A DNA stretch of 64,000 nucleotides from Monocercomonoides exilis (taxonomy: Eukaryota; Preaxostyla; Oxymonadida; Polymastigidae), in the NCBI GenBank assembly GCA_001643675.2, contig LSRY02000004.1:1969501-2033500 (forward strand). Direction: 5' to 3'. The first letter of the stretch is position 1. Each line of letters begins with the position of its first letter. Shown here in pieces: positions 32,257 to 45,336 of the stretch. The translations under genes were made by a program, and so were the position numbers. The notes beneath the pieces were generated by a model. It was not told where the DNA came from and did not search any database. It saw nothing but the letters and a program-made list of their open reading frames with translations.

Positions 32257-35037
32257 CTAGCTTTCCCAATCTAAAGCCTTCGTCGACTTCGTTGGGACTA
32301 TTGTGGGCTCTTTGATCTCGTGGATGAAGTTCACAGTCATTTCCGCGCCTTCCTTTGCGATGCACCCGCAGAACCTGATTGTGTCTGGAAGGTCTTTCAC
32401 GTAAATCGGCTGCTGCACCCCGTTCACAAAGAAGTGGAGTGTCCGCTTTGCCTTCGATCCTTTGCCGGAATGAGGGATTCCCATGTTCACTTCCATGAGA
32501 ACGGTGTCTCCTTCTTTCCACTTCTGGTTCCCGCTTTTGCAAGATCCACCGTGAAACACAATTCCACTTCAGCAAATGAAATAAAAAAGTAAGAATGTTA
32601 TTTTTTTATCAAAAAGAATCAGAAAATATAAAATGAATAAATCAAATAAACTCAATAATGCATACACTGCTCCACCCCAATAGCCAGCGCTTTCTGTCAT
32701 GATTGTTATTTTGATATTAAAAAAGTCGAATTAAGAAATATTTATTTCGATATAAATATATGAATAAACTTAGCAGTGAACTTTCAATAATTAATGCACA
32801 CTTCCATCAACTCCAGGGAAATATTCAACAGGTGGATTAAAAGCAGATGCAATAACACCACATCCTGTTAAAAGAACAATTTGAATAATTACCATTCATT
32901 GAGAAGCATTCGGGTTTAATCATATTTATTGAAATTTTAAAATAAAAAAGTGTCAGATTCTTTAAAAAACAGCAAACTTTTCGTATTCTTAGTGTTATCA
33001 AAGACCATCTCAGCCTGCCAAATTCCTCTTGTTAAGTCTGGTCCGAATTTGATTGTTGTCTGCTTGAACAGAGAGGCAAGGCCAGTAATTTTGTTTTCTT
33101 CCACTTTCACCATCGACTCATTCACAATTGTGAAGTTCAGATCTTTCTTCAAATCAACTTCAATTGGATAGGTCACTTCAACCTCTACTGCTTTTTGTTC
33201 AGCAGAAGATGCCACTTTGGACGAAGATGGCTTGAGTTCAGACTCTTTTGCAGTTGAAGGGTAGATTGGAGGTGTTTGGAGAAGTGCTGCAGACGCAGAA
33301 GTAGAAGGAAAAGCGGTAGATGATTGGGCAACTTGAATAGAAGGTGCAGAAACTGGAGCAGAGCCTGGAACCGGAGTTAATGTTATGACAGTGGAAGAAG
33401 AAGGCGACGAAGACGAGATTTGTGCAAGTGAAGCAGAAGGCAGAGGCAAAGGCATCGATGAAGCTCCAGGCAACATGGAAGGCACCAAAGGTACCCCGCC
33501 CATCTGCTGCGGCTGCTGCTGTTGTGAAGGCTGCTGCAGAGAAAACGGAGTGAGAGGCGAGAGTTGAGATGGCATGGCAGCAGAAGACGAAGCTCCTGGC
33601 TGGACAAAAGAAGGAGCGAAGAAAGGCAGAGGGAGAGGCTGAGCGAGTGTTTGTGGTGACATGAAATCAGACTGAGGAGCATTCAAACTCTGAGGTGTCT
33701 GTACCGCTGCTCCTCCAAATGGCATAAAGCCAGGCAGAAACATCGGAGCAGCCATCTGACTGGGATCTGCTCCGAATGCTGTCTGAGAACTGCCCATGTC
33801 GAAGTTCAGAATGGGCATAACAGAAGCAGAAGCAGAAGCTGATGCAGAAGTAGATACCGAAGTGCCAGATTGTTCAGGAAATAAAAGAGGAAAAGAAGTG
33901 TTGAGAGGCTCTGGCTGAACTGTTTGAGGTGTTGACGAAAGAGTATTTTTGTTACTTCCGTTAGTCGAATTTTTTGGTGAAACATTTTGCGCTGCGCTCT
34001 TCTTCTTCTTTCCTTTCATTTTCTGTTTGCCACTCTCGTCGCTGTTCGCTATCTGTGGAATTATTTCTTTCTCGTCCCAATCTTCTTCGCTCATGGAAAA
34101 CTCTTCATCGTCGTTCCCGCTGCTTTGCTCTTCTGCCTTATCTTGAATAATCCCTTTCTTTTTGAAATACGACAAAATTCCACTTGCCTTTGTGCAAAGC
34201 TCAAAGGCGTCCGAACCTGCAAGTCGGTGTAGAATTTTGCCTAAAGCATTCACGTGCTTCATCTCGATATTTGCCTTACACAAAGATGTGATGAAATCAA
34301 GCAGCGATGACTTTGTGTTGATGTCTGTTTTCTCTGATGCCAAAACTTTGTATACAAGTTTTGTCCACTCAAGATTTGATGCGAATTCATTTAACTCTGC
34401 TTGAAACGCAACAATTGAAGGAATACAACGAATGGCTTGAAGTGAAAAGGATTCAACATTACTCTAAACAAGATTAAAAATAAAAAGGACTTATCATGAA
34501 ATGAAAAATTCAAACAGATTCCAATAAAACAATAGGGCTAAGAATTCGTGTATAGAAAGTGTGAGGTGTGATTGGAGGAATACTTCCTACAACAAGATGA
34601 AAAAGTTGCGATACAGATCTCTTTGGGAAAAATGAAATAAAACAATTCTAAAGTTGGAGAATACCATGAGAATTGGATCAGTACTGCTTTTGACTCTGGA
34701 TGCAACAAGGGGAAGAATGTCTTCTTCGATCAAAACTTTTATATAGAATGGATCTGAAATAAACGATTATAAAAGTTTAAAATAAAGCTTTCCAATTCTA
34801 AAATCGTACCATAAAGCATCAAAGTGCACATTTTATTGATTACTGCCTTGGTTATGCTTGAAGCATCTTTTTTCAATTCAGAAATCCATGCTTTTTCAAT
34901 TCTTCGCCTTTTTTCAAGCTAAACGATAAAAGTTTAAACAAAGCACTTTATCAATTTACATTGAAATGTTTAACTCAAACTTCTTCCTTTGAAATGGTAT
35001 CAATTTCTAAAAGGGACGCCAAGGAAGGTGTCTCCAT
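32257..35037 (-). CDS. Helical-repeat (ARM/HEAT-like) plus SPRY-like domain protein
   Basis: Eight exons fit by phase: 35037-34981, 34918-34810, 34753-34665, 34620-34516, 34463-32978, 32864-32802, 32692-32665, 32566-32257 (748 residues). The N-terminal third is alpha-helical (EKRRRIEKAWISELKK, DPFYIKVLIEEDILPLVASR, SLQAIRCIPSIVAFQAEL) and resembles armadillo/HEAT repeats. A Ser/Pro/Gln-rich linker of about 250 residues follows. The C-terminal ~210 residues look like a SPRY/B30.2 fold: FTIVNESMVKVEEN, RGIWQAEMVFDN, SAGYWGGAVGIVF, KEGDTVLMEVNM, RTLHFFVNGVQQPIYV, DTIRFCGCIAKEGAEMTVN. The family, as I recall it, is expanded in oxymonads. The exon at 34463-32978 could be read to a stop at 32937, but splicing at GTTTGC after 32978 joins the SPRY halves and is preferred. 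Function unknown; SPRY domains bind protein partners. Confidence 0.75.
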
Positions 35038-35192
35038 GAAATTAATGATATGTTGGGTCAAATGCAAATTCAAACCAATGATTGTTTATTTTTTAAATCA
35101 AAAACATAATGAAGGTGAAGTGTGATAAAAAGATGAAATGGCGGATTGAAAACACATGAAGTGATGAAATGGAAAATTTTTAAGTTTTTTGC

Positions 35193-35579
35193 CTACGTTA
35201 AGCGTTTAGCATATGTTTTTTCAATTGTCCATAAAAACGGCACCGCAAGAGCAAATAAAGCTCCTGCATAAATGAAAAGCAGTAAAAAGAAACGAGCGAA
35301 CCACAAATGATCATATGGCTTGAAATGATAAAAGCTTATTTTAAAATTTTTTTCATAAAAAATAATAAAAACCTCTTTTGGCTTTCCGTCATCTTTTTTC
35401 AGTGGTAAAAAGGCAAATATTATAAACAACAATATCCAAATGCCCAAGAAGATTAATGGAAGAAAAGGAATTCGAAAGAAATATGCTGCCCAGATGGATA
35501 TAACGAATAACCCTGCAATAATAATTAATGTGAGTACTCCATTTCCAAATGCCCATCCATCAATACGCCCATCTGCCAT
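35193..35579 (-). CDS. TMEM218: TMEM218-like four-helix-region ciliary membrane protein
   Basis: Two exons, 35579-35373 and 35318-35193 (110 residues). Three hydrophobic membrane segments are clear (VLTLIIIAGLFVISIWAAYF; FLPLIFLGIWILLFIIFAFL; FFLLLFIYAGALFALAVPFL), with a short polar loop (KKDDGKPKE) and a C-terminal WTIEKTYAKRL. TMEM218 is 115 residues in human, with the same spacing and a YAKPL end. That protein is linked to the MKS/tectonic complex of the ciliary transition zone. Similarity is judged by eye over a hydrophobic protein, so the name is tentative. Three other flagellar genes in the window make it plausible. It shares a 108-bp divergent promoter with the LRR-SAM gene. Confidence 0.6.
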   Translation of the reverse strand: MADGRIDGWAFGNGVLTLIIIAGLFVISIWAAYFFRIPFLPLIFLGIWILLFIIFAFLPLKKDDGKPKEVFIIFYEKNFKISFYHFKPYDHLWFARFFLLLFIYAGALFALAVPFLWTIEKTYAKRLT

Positions 35580-35687
35580 TTTATGAAGATTTGTATTTTG
35601 ATCATAAATATAACTTTTTATCGGAAAATCAGTTAAATTCATTTGAAAACGTAAAGGAATTAGAAGTTTGCATATTTCAGGGTTTGC
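35580..35687. promoter_or_regulatory. 108-bp shared divergent promoter region, TMEM218-like / LRR-SAM
   Basis: Region between two divergent start codons. No recognisable site. Confidence 0.45.
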
Positions 35688-38600
35688 ATGGATACGACAA
35701 GGAATGGTAAGGGGAAGCAAGCAACAGAAGATGACCCTGAAGTTCTCACGGAATTATATGAGGTTTTTAACAAATTTTTATCTGTTTTAAATTTATCTTC
35801 TTTATTATTTTTCATTTTGATAATTAATTATTGCAATTAATTTTATTAAATATTCATTTATTTCAAAAAGAAATTTCCACTCGAAATCTTACAAAAAATG
35901 AAGCTTCTTGATTTATCTCATCGTAATTTATCATTTTGCCCAGAACTTCAAGCTTTTTCAAATCTCCAAGAATTAGATTTATCTCATAATCATATTCAAA
36001 GATTAAAAACGAAAATTTTTACTTCCAGCCTTCCAAATTTGATGAAGCTTGACCTTTCTTTCAATGAGTTATTTGTCTTTTCTGACTTGGTTCAACTTGG
36101 AAACCACCAGAATTTGAGAAGTCTTTCCATAACTGGAAATCCATTGCCCTTATCTGAAAATAGGCTTGTAATTATTGGAGCACTGCTTCTTGGAGAGGAT
36201 ACAAATGGTTATCTTGATAGAATGAACAAAAAACGAAAACAAGAGATTGATCAGTATCTTTCATCAGAAATTTCTGTTTTATCTGATGCGCCTCCAAATT
36301 CATCCATTTTGAAGCAGTCTGTTAAGCGTTCAAAGACTCCAGGTCCCTCGAAAGATCACAAACAGCATTCATCATCTGATAAATCGCCTGATCATGGAGC
36401 TCGTCAAAAGAGAGATGTCCATGCCCGTCCTTTGTCAGCTGGTGCAGCTGTGAAGGCTGTGCTTGTTCCAGAAGGGTCTGTCTATCGCATGTTTAACAAA
36501 GTCGAAGGAGCACTTGGCTATCGAGCAGCGAAAACAATAACTGCTGATATTTTGGGACACGAATGGTCACCAAGAGAATCTAACACAGACGAGCAAGGAA
36601 TGAGAAAAGACCAAAATTTGAGGCATTCTACTTCTGCCTTGAGCGAGACAACCCCGACCTCGTCTGAGCATTTCGGCAGAACTGCCAATGTTCCTGCCAC
36701 GCTTCTCCCACCTGACGAGTACATGAACACTGTGAAGATCCATCTTGCTGCCCAAACGCTGGAAGAGGCAGCGCGCAACCCTGCATCTGCTATTCCATCG
36801 ACAGCTGTGTCGCCCTTGCCGACTCCTTCATTCACGTCACCAACAGGATTTATGGGCGCATTCACTTCTCCTTCCACACCTGCCTCTTTGGCCACTCCAA
36901 TGTCCATGCACCACCGCGATGTGTTTGGCGATGTTGTGGACGAAGTCAACGACGAAGAGTGGAACATCACCGAAGAGACAGGCAGCGATCCTGCTGTGCG
37001 TGTAGCAGGAGCCATCTGCGCTGAGCAGCCAGACGGGGTGGTGGTGCTTGGGCAGCACTCATCTGCCACTCCAAGCAGTCTGTCGCCCACACGTGTGTCT
37101 GCACTGCACTCAGCATCTGCTGGTGAGCTGGGCAACATGCGCCAGTCAAACAGCGGGTGGACACAGAAAAAGCGATTCATCACAACAGAAGATCTCAACG
37201 ACACGTCAGCTGTGTTTGGCACATCGTCTGCGCTGTTCTTTCAGAAGCAGGTTTCGCCGGGGCTACTCGAAGTCACGCAATCACTTGAACAGCCACAGGA
37301 AGCAGAATTTGCCAATCTTGCAGAGGCATTTATGAATTCTTCGTCGTCATCATCATCATCTTCTTCTTCTCTGCTTGATGCTTCTCTTCTTCCAAAGGAA
37401 GGGCAGCAAAAGGGATATCTCAACGATTCATATGTCGTCAAACTGGAGCCTGTGCCTGCCTCTGCCGCACGTAGAGGAAACAGCAAAGCAGACACATCTT
37501 CTTCATCTTCTTCATCTTCCTCTTCTCCGTCTTTTCCTGTTGCTCGCCCAGATGCCAAGCCATTCATGCCTGAGCCCACAGGCCCTGTCTCTACCGAGCA
37601 GCTGCCTCTGAGAGCAGGATACAATTTGATTCCGTCGCGTATCAGGCAGACTCCAAACTTCACAACAATATCAGCTGAGATGGGTTCATATTTGCTTCGC
37701 CACCCACCGCCAGAGGAGCTGGTGGAGAAGGAGATGATACGGATGAGGAAAGGGTACAGAGACGAGACGCTGCTGAAGGGAGCCACACAAGCAGGAGAGA
37801 TCTCAATGAAGTCAGACAAGGCTGTTGTGTACAGCATGATCAGCAGCGACACATCCCGCCCTTCGTCTGCCTTGCACCGCACAGCCAATGGCTCTGCCGG
37901 AAAAGACGGCCAGCGGAGAAATGCAGGTTTCTCCGCGCGGAGTGCGTCGACAGGGCGTTCGGCGGCACATACAGGCCGATCGACGTCGTCTGTGATGTCG
38001 ACAGCGAGGAGAGTGGCAGAAGTGCAGCAGACGATGGTGCCAATGTACATGAAGAACATCTCACGGAACATGTCGCAGCAGAGGCAGCTGGACAAGAAGA
38101 AGCAGTACAAAACGAAGAAGAAGAATGGAAAGGGGAAGGGGAAGGCTAATAATGCGGCTGATATGAAGGGGAATGGGAAGGGCGAGAGTGGTATGGATGA
38201 GACGAGGAATGGGAATGACAGCTTGAAAGGAGGCAATGCAGGCAGTTTTGACAGAGAACAGCACTCCGCAAAAGCTGATGCCAAAGCGGGTAGTGGAGAG
38301 CGAAGGGAGTCTCTTTCGTCTTCGATGGCTGCTGCATCGAATGCCTCAGCTGCGTCGAAGTATCGCAAAGTGCCACTCATCTACTCCTCGCAGACACAAG
38401 GGCGCATCAGATACTTTGGGTACGAGCCAGGTGTCACACAGCCCACAGCCATCCGCGCGGGGGTGGTGCAGAAGGCGAGCGACGACAACTTCTTCTACTG
38501 CGACATCAATCCAGCTCCTGTTCCCAGGCAGGGTCTGTTCCCGATGCTGACAGAGCTAAACGGGAAGACGATCACCATTGACGAGCTGGACAGGGCAAGA

Positions 38601-41600
38601 GAGGTGACACGAGAGGGGGTGCAGGCGAAGGCACATCTGCTGTCGCCGCAGGTGTTTGGCGGAGTGGACAAAGTGAAGCCGCCACACACACGAATGGCAG
38701 ATGGGATGGGTCTGCCGCCATCGCAGATCATTGCACAGCACCAGAGCTACAAGCACTTTCTGGTGGAGTCGCTTAAAAAAGAGAACCAGCTGCGGAAGAG
38801 AGTGAAGCACATGATGCTAACTGGGCAGCTGGTTGATGACGAAGGGAACAACCAGCTGGGGGATGGGGAGAAGAAGGAGACGTGGGCAGAGAAGAAGGAA
38901 AGAGAACTGCGCACTCTGAGAGAAGCCAAAAACAACAGCGAAAAATCGCAGGAAGGCGCATCTCAACAGACAAATGGAGCAGCATCATCTTCATCATCAT
39001 CATCTTCTTCTTCTTCTCCTTTGAAATCCACAACACAATCAGAATCTTCTCAACCTTCTTCTTCTACTCAGCCATCTGCTTCACCTACACCATCCACTTC
39101 ACCTCCACTTCAGTCCACTTCGCCCACTCCATCTTGTTCATCTTCATCAACAGCGCAACAACAACAACCAAATAATGCTCGTTCTTCTTCATTGGCAGAT
39201 ACACAATCACTTCAATCGTCAATATCCAATTCTTCCACTCCTTTTGTCCACCCACCAGCTCCTGTGAATCAGCCATCGTCTGCTTATGCATCTTCCTCTT
39301 CTTCTCCTCTCCATTCGCGTTCATCTTCTGCAGCTGCCTCACAAACACCTCAGTCATCTTCACTCATTTCACCATTGAACATTTCAAATTCAACAGAATC
39401 AAACAAAAATGCTTCTCTTTCTTCTTCTCTTTCTGCTTCTCTTTCCTCTCTGCCTCAGGACGAGCGGATAAAAGCACTTCAAACACAGCTTTTGTCAACA
39501 GTCTCTCAAACATCCAACATTTCATCGTTATCCAACTCTTCTGCATCAAATCCAAACACATTACCACTCACCGCACCCATTTCATTCACAGCCACTACAA
39601 CTTCATTTCCTTCAACTCCATTGCCTCCTGCTTCTGCTTCTTTTGCTTCTTCTTCTTCGTCATCATCAGCAAGTGATAATCTGCTCACACCTTCTGTGAA
39701 ACAGCCAACTTCTGCTCTCTTTTCACCCACACCTGCAACAATACACTCCATCGAGAGGCAGCAGCTGGAGCTTCTTCGGTCAGAAAGCGAGTCAATCAAA
39801 ATGAAGATGCAGAACCCAAAATTATCTCCTGCTTCTTCTTTGAGTGGCTCTCCTCCGTCACAAACAGGCGGAGTGGCTTCATCTGGCGGCAAAGGAGGCA
39901 CTTTGTATGGAGCAGCACGCTCATCCCCTTTGAGAATGTCGTCTTCGATGCCTTCAGCCAATTCGTCAGCCCTTTCGACTCCTCTGCGAACTGCCTCACG
40001 CGATTTCGGAAGCAGCCTGAAGAGAAGAGGGGAAAGCGGAAGCAGCTTTGGACTGAAAGGGGAGAAGGGAGGGAATGCACTCGGAAACACAGCAGGGTCA
40101 CTTGGCTCGCAGTCAGGTGGCACATTTTCAGGGGAGCAGTCAAAGAAATGGAAGAGTCCCAGTGAAAGAGGCCTGTCAAGGATGGCAAAGAGAGGCGAGC
40201 ACGGAAATGAGGAAGGAAGCGGGAAAGACGGAAACGGGCAGAACTCATATGGAGACGGGAATACGACAGAGAATGAATCAGATTTTGATGATACAGACGA
40301 TGATGAAGAGAGCGAATCATCAGCAAACAGAGAAGGAGGAGGAGGAGGCAAAGACGACGAAGGAGATGGATATGCAGCAGGCTCGTCAGTCACCACAATC
40401 GAAGGGACGAGTGTGTATCAGAACAGCAGCAACAACAACAGCCGCCTGCCGAAGATGCTCATCCGTCTCTTCAAACAGACATATGCGCCTCCGAAGACGA
40501 AGCTGTACTCTCTTCTCTCTCCGCGCGAGGAGGCGCTGGGTTTCTCTGTTGCTCCAAAGGATACGCCTGACTCACCGTCGGAGATTGAAGGCAGGGCGAA
40601 GTCGTCGGATGTGGCAGTGGGCGACCAGATGAAGAAGATCCGGTCGCAGCTGGAGAGTGCACATGATGTGTGCCTCAAGGCTATTAAATCGCAGGAGACG
40701 AGCTACGACTTCCTCCCATCCGAATCCAAGACGAAGCAGTATGTCGACTCTCAGCAGACAGAAGTGCAGCCGATGCCGACGCCGCGTGTGTCATACGATG
40801 TGCTGAAGTATCAGCCGTCGCTGTCTCGTTCTGCCCTCGTCATTCCCCCTCCACGCAGATGGCGTGCGTATGACGTTGCCCAATGGCTGGGCAGGATCGG
40901 CCTCCCGCAGTATGCAGACACACCTGAGTTCCAGGCGATGACTGGATTCTATCTCGTCACAATGCCTGACTCGGAGGATCTGCGTGTGGAGCTCAATGTG
41001 CAGAACCCGGAGCACCGCCACCACATGTGGCAGGAGATTGCGAAGCTGAAGCTCCACCCGAACGAGCCGCAGTCGATCAAGCGGTCGGATCTGACAATGG
41101 GCGTAGCAGGTACTTTTGCAGACGGCACACCTGCCATCACTGCATCGCTGCCGAAGAATGTGACAATATCGCTCGGAGACGAAATGTGGCTGGACTTCAA
41201 AGAGCAGCGCGAAAAAAGCAGGGAAGAAGACTTTGAGATTGAGCAGAGAAGACTGAGACAGGCTAAAAGACTGGCAAAGTCCACGCTGGCCGTCCCAACT
41301 GCACATGAAAGCGCAGGCAAAGACATTCAAAAGCGCAACTTTTTGGATCGTGGGACGTTTTCTCCTGCACTGACACGATCGCTTGAATTTTCAAGGGCAA
41401 TGTCAAGCTCAATATTTGTGGATTCATCAGCAATTGTCAGAAGGAAAAGGGAAGATGAGCTGGAATTTCTTGCTCGACAGGAGGTGAGGAAGAAAGCAGA
41501 CGCACGCCATCAGAACGGACTGAGCGGGGTGCTGGAGACAGCGCCAGGTGAAGGTGGACGGGGAAAGCAGATTCAGAGTGGGCAGATGGCAGACGGGAGT

Positions 41601-42509
41601 GGAGGGAGTGGAGAAGATGACAGGATGATACGCCCAAGGAGGCAGAAAGGGGCTGATGGCTTTTGGACAACAGATTTTGAATCAGTGCCGTTTGACGAGC
41701 TGGACGAAGCAGCGGAGCATCTGGAGATTCAGAATGATATTGACTTTGGGTCTGGCTCGAATCTGATGTTAAGCCCAGCGATGATGAAGCACATGGTAAC
41801 AGTGGACAAGAGGCACCAGCAGATGCTCGAGTCGCGAAAGGAGTGGAAGATGCACTGCGAGCGGGTGAAGCAGATTCAGCAGAACGGACGCATTAATGAG
41901 TCATCCAGTGCAGCGCTTGCTGCAAAGAAGAAGCCTGTTTCATCTGTTGCATCCAAAGCAGAGGCGAGGCTGGCATCGCAGCGTGTGTCTGTTGACGAGC
42001 TGTCGCAGATACTCGAGGCGTCGCAGAAGGAGAAGATCGCGCAGCAGGCAGGCGAGGCAGCAACAGTGTTTGACAAGACAGCTGCATCGACAAGCGGATT
42101 TGCAGACGAAGTGTATCGGGACTCGATGATGCTTCTGCACAACATCGACGATCCGCTCTATCGCCTCCACCATTCGACAGTGGCTGCGCAGGAGAGTGTG
42201 AAGATGACGAATAAGATGGTCAACCTTGGCGGCACATTCATGTCGTACTCACCTGTGTTCAAGCAACTCGAAGAGGAGCCAATCAAACTCCCGAAGGCAG
42301 ATTCACTGCGAGTGGTGCCTCGTTCTTGGGTGAAAAAATTCGATCCTTCGCCTTTTGGCAGCTCATCCAGTACATCTCTTCTTGGCTCACATTCGTTCCA
42401 TTCGCCAAAATCTGTGCGAAGTCCGCAGTCTCCGCAGAGCATCCACCCACCACGCACTCCTTCACCACACAGCATCCTATCGACTCCTTTGTCTAAATCA
42501 ATGAGATGA
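35688..42509 (+). CDS. Giant leucine-rich-repeat and SAM-domain protein
   Basis: Two exons: 35688-35762 and 35871-42509 (about 2237 residues). Residues ~30-115 are 3-4 leucine-rich repeats (KLLDLSHRNLSF, LQELDLSHNHI, LMKLDLSFNELF, LRSLSITGNPL). A long low-complexity region follows, Ser/Thr/Pro-rich with poly-Ser runs near 37,340, 37,500, 39,000 and 39,650 and a basic Lys/Gly stretch near 38,110. Residues ~1685-1755 look like a SAM domain (AYDVAQWLGRIGLPQYA, then GFYLVTMPDSEDLRVEL, then HRHHMWQEIAKLKL). Conserved-looking charged segments surround it and continue to the C-terminus. No membrane segment or signal peptide. LRR plus SAM suggests a large protein-interaction scaffold, perhaps cytoskeletal, but I cannot name an orthologue. 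One short intron sits just 75 nt into the coding sequence. Confidence 0.85.
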
Positions 42510-42957
42510 ATTTTTGAATGGAAAATGAAGTTATGCTTGTAACGTTTTCTATTTGTAATTATGTATGTGAAATTTTGTTATTATAATTTTTATTTTTTGA
42601 TTTCAATAACTTGGATTATTTATCTTTCAAGCGTTAGTTTTGTCTCATCTATTTATTTTGATAAAACCTTACAATTCTTTAAAATAACCCTGTTTCAGTT
42701 CCATAGACAATGTATTTGTATTAAAGGCAATTAAATGTTGTCGATGTTTGATATTTTGAATGAAGTGAAGGTGAAAGTGGAAGGGAAAGTTGTACAAATA
42801 TGATAAAAGCAAGAGAGAATTTCCAATATCAATGAAAAATACAACTTTTTGAAAGAAACAAGAAAAAAATACACAATTAAGAAGTGCAAGAATACATCAA
42901 AGAGAGCAGAGTGTAATGGTGACTGTATGTTTAAAATTTACTTGATTTTTTGATAAT
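42510..42957. other. Convergent intergenic region
   Basis: 448 bp of AT-rich 3' DNA between the LRR-SAM gene and IFT56. No gene seen. Confidence 0.55.
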
Positions 42958-45336
42958 TTACATGTTGAATTCATCATCGTCTTCCTCTCCGCCCATCATC
43001 GAAGAGCTTCCCCCCATCCAATCTCCATCCATCTCGTCCTTGTGCATATCATCGCTGTCTCCTTCATCACTTTGCATCATTCCTCTGCTCCCTGCTCCTG
43101 AGTTGCCTCTGCTTCCACTTCCTCTGCTGCTCTGCCGTGGTGCCTCTCTCGAATGTCCCCTTGCTGCTTCCCGTGAGCTCCCTCTCATCGCACCGCCCAT
43201 CCCAACTCCTGGCCCTCCCATCATCCCCATCCCGCCTTTCTCGTTCAGCCACTTCATCATCGTGATCGACCACTGCATCGACGTCTCATCTTTCTCGTCT
43301 GCGCGAAGTATCTGGATGACCTCTCTCAACTCTTCTTTCTTCTGCTCTGTCAGTGTTGTCTTCCCCGTGGACAGTTGGTAGAACACTCCCGCACAGCTCG
43401 CCCGCAGCCCTTCGCCAAACTCAGCCACACCTGGCTCCATCTGCTGCAGCTGCTCATACGCCTTCGCCGCAAAGTAAAAATGCCCTGTCTGGAAGCAATC
43501 AGTGGAGATTATCTGCAGCAGAGTGAATAGCTGCGAGTTCAGCGCAGAGACAGACGGAGAGCCTGCGCCGTCTTCTTCCCCGCCTTCCATTCTGTCTTTC
43601 TCTTCCTGCTTCTGAAGGAAGATGTCGTATGCCAGCTGCGGCTTGCCTGTCATGCAGCGGCAGCGCACCAGCCACTGGATGTAGTTCTCGTTCTCTCTTC
43701 TGATCCTTTCGTCAACCACTCTCAGGAGCATCTTCTCGGCCTTTTCGTACTTCTGACACATCGCCAGCGCTATGCCGTAGTTGAGTGCAAACACATCGTC
43801 GTTGGTGGAGAATTCTTCAATCGAATCGAAATACTTCAGAGACTCTCCGAACTTGCCCTGAAGGAACAGCGACGACGCCATCGCCTGTCTTCCAGGGATG
43901 GTGTCGCGTTCATCTGGATCCTGCCCCACAATCTCGAACTGATGTGCAGCAATCGTAAGGTTCTCTTCAGCCACAGCCATCTCATCCACCCTCGCAGCCC
44001 CGCCGCCCATGATGCGGGCAGCAACAGCAGCTCCAGTGGCAGGCGACTGTGCCAGGAGCGTGCAGACCACAGCTTTGACTTTGCTTTCGCTGAGACAGCG
44101 TGGTTCGTGGTCTCTCATCTGCGCAGCAGCATCAGGCAAAAGATCGTTGAAGAGATAGTACATCGTCAGGTTGACTTTGGCCTCGCGCAGTTCGTTCAGA
44201 AGAGGAGGAAGGACTTGCAGCGCACCTTCTCCGTTTTTGAATATGACTTTGTTGTGGGCGATGATGGAACGCATGGAAGGTGATGTGAATGAAGCGCGCT
44301 CTACTTGTTTCAGTATCTCCAGCGGTTGTTGGTGTTGTGGTGCTCTGCAATGAAGAATAGATGCATAAAGATTCAGTGCGATTGATGAACGAGGATCCTC
44401 TTTTAGATACGCCTCTGCCATTGCTTGAGCTTCTTCGTAAAATCGCAGCTTATAGTTGCACATTGCATGATATACTTTTATTGCATGAAAATCTCTGATT
44501 TTTTAAAGAAACATAGAGATAATTAATATTTACAAATATTTGTATCAACAAAAGAATCAGATAATAAAACAAACGGGTAATCTTTAATAAGTCCGTCATA
44601 AATGATCAATGCATCGTTGAATTTTTCTTTAACATAAAGGGATGCTGCTTCACAAAGCTGGTGATAAAGTTCGAATTGTGAATATATTTGGTTAAAAAGA
44701 TATGCATACACTATTATGAAGAGAATTTAAAGCAGCAACATCATTTCCTTCTGGACGAGTATTTAAAGTTGGAGGAGGCTTGTCATTTCGAATTGCAACA
44801 AAATATTTCAGTCTTTCCTTTAACTGGCATGGAGGTGATTGCTTGATCAGAGCTTGAGCTTCAGCCACCCTCCCGAGATATAAATTACAGCAAGCTACAG
44901 CAAGATTTGTTAAAAGATTTTTCTCGACTTTTTGCGCATTTTCATAATGCTACAAATAAAATAAAGGAAATAAATACAAATAAAAAATTGAACTTCAAGA
45001 AAAAATAACCTCAAGCGCTTTTTCGTAATCTCCAAGATGAAAATAGCAGTAGCCAAGCCATTGTTCAATTGGTTTTGATTCCTTGTACACATCCTTTGGT
45101 GTTGTTGTAACATGCGTTCCACTTCCGCTTAAGACCTTTAAAAGAAAGAAATCAAACAAAATAATGCAACACAAAAAATTCTGTAGCATTTCTCACACCT
45201 CTAAAAGCGTAATGGCCCCCATATAATTTCGAGTTGCAACAAATTCATCCAAGGTGGGCATCTTATCTTTTTTGTCCTTCTTTTTGGCTTTTGCTGGGTT
45301 TTTAGCTCTTGATGTTGTCTGCTTTGACAAATTCAT
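42958..45336 (-). CDS. IFT56: Intraflagellar transport protein IFT56 (TTC26/DYF-13), TPR protein
   Basis: Five exons: 45336-45199, 45135-45010, 44949-44710, 44657-44575, 44494-42958 (707 residues). The N-terminus is basic (AKAKKKDKKDK) and then RNYMGAITLLE, GYCYFHLGDYEKALE, NLAVACCNLYLGR, DALIIYDGLIKDYP, YHAMCNYKLRFYEEAQ, GEGALQVLPPLLNEL, DTIPGRQAMASSLF, TDCFQTGHFYFAAKAYEQL, all close to human TTC26. IFT56 is an IFT-B subunit that helps carry motility proteins into flagella, which matches the dynein gene nearby. Human IFT56 has 554 residues; extra length comes from a Glu-rich loop near 43,580 and an added Gly/Ser/Met/Asp-rich tail (about residues 615-707). The smallest intron, 44709-44658, is about 52 nt. 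Its start is head-to-head with IFT144. Confidence 0.95.

Noticed and set aside
32921-32937. Separate small gene starting at ATG 32923 for the SPRY-like part
   Set aside because: It would start 14 bp after the stop of the upstream frame and lose the first strands of the domain. A consensus GTTTGC donor at 32977 joins both halves in phase.
37241-40396. Long minus-strand frames of 379 and 296 codons opposite the LRR-SAM gene
   Set aside because: They are antisense to Ser-rich codons (giving Glu/Asp/Ser mixes), have no recognisable domains, and overlap a much longer sense frame with LRR and SAM segments.
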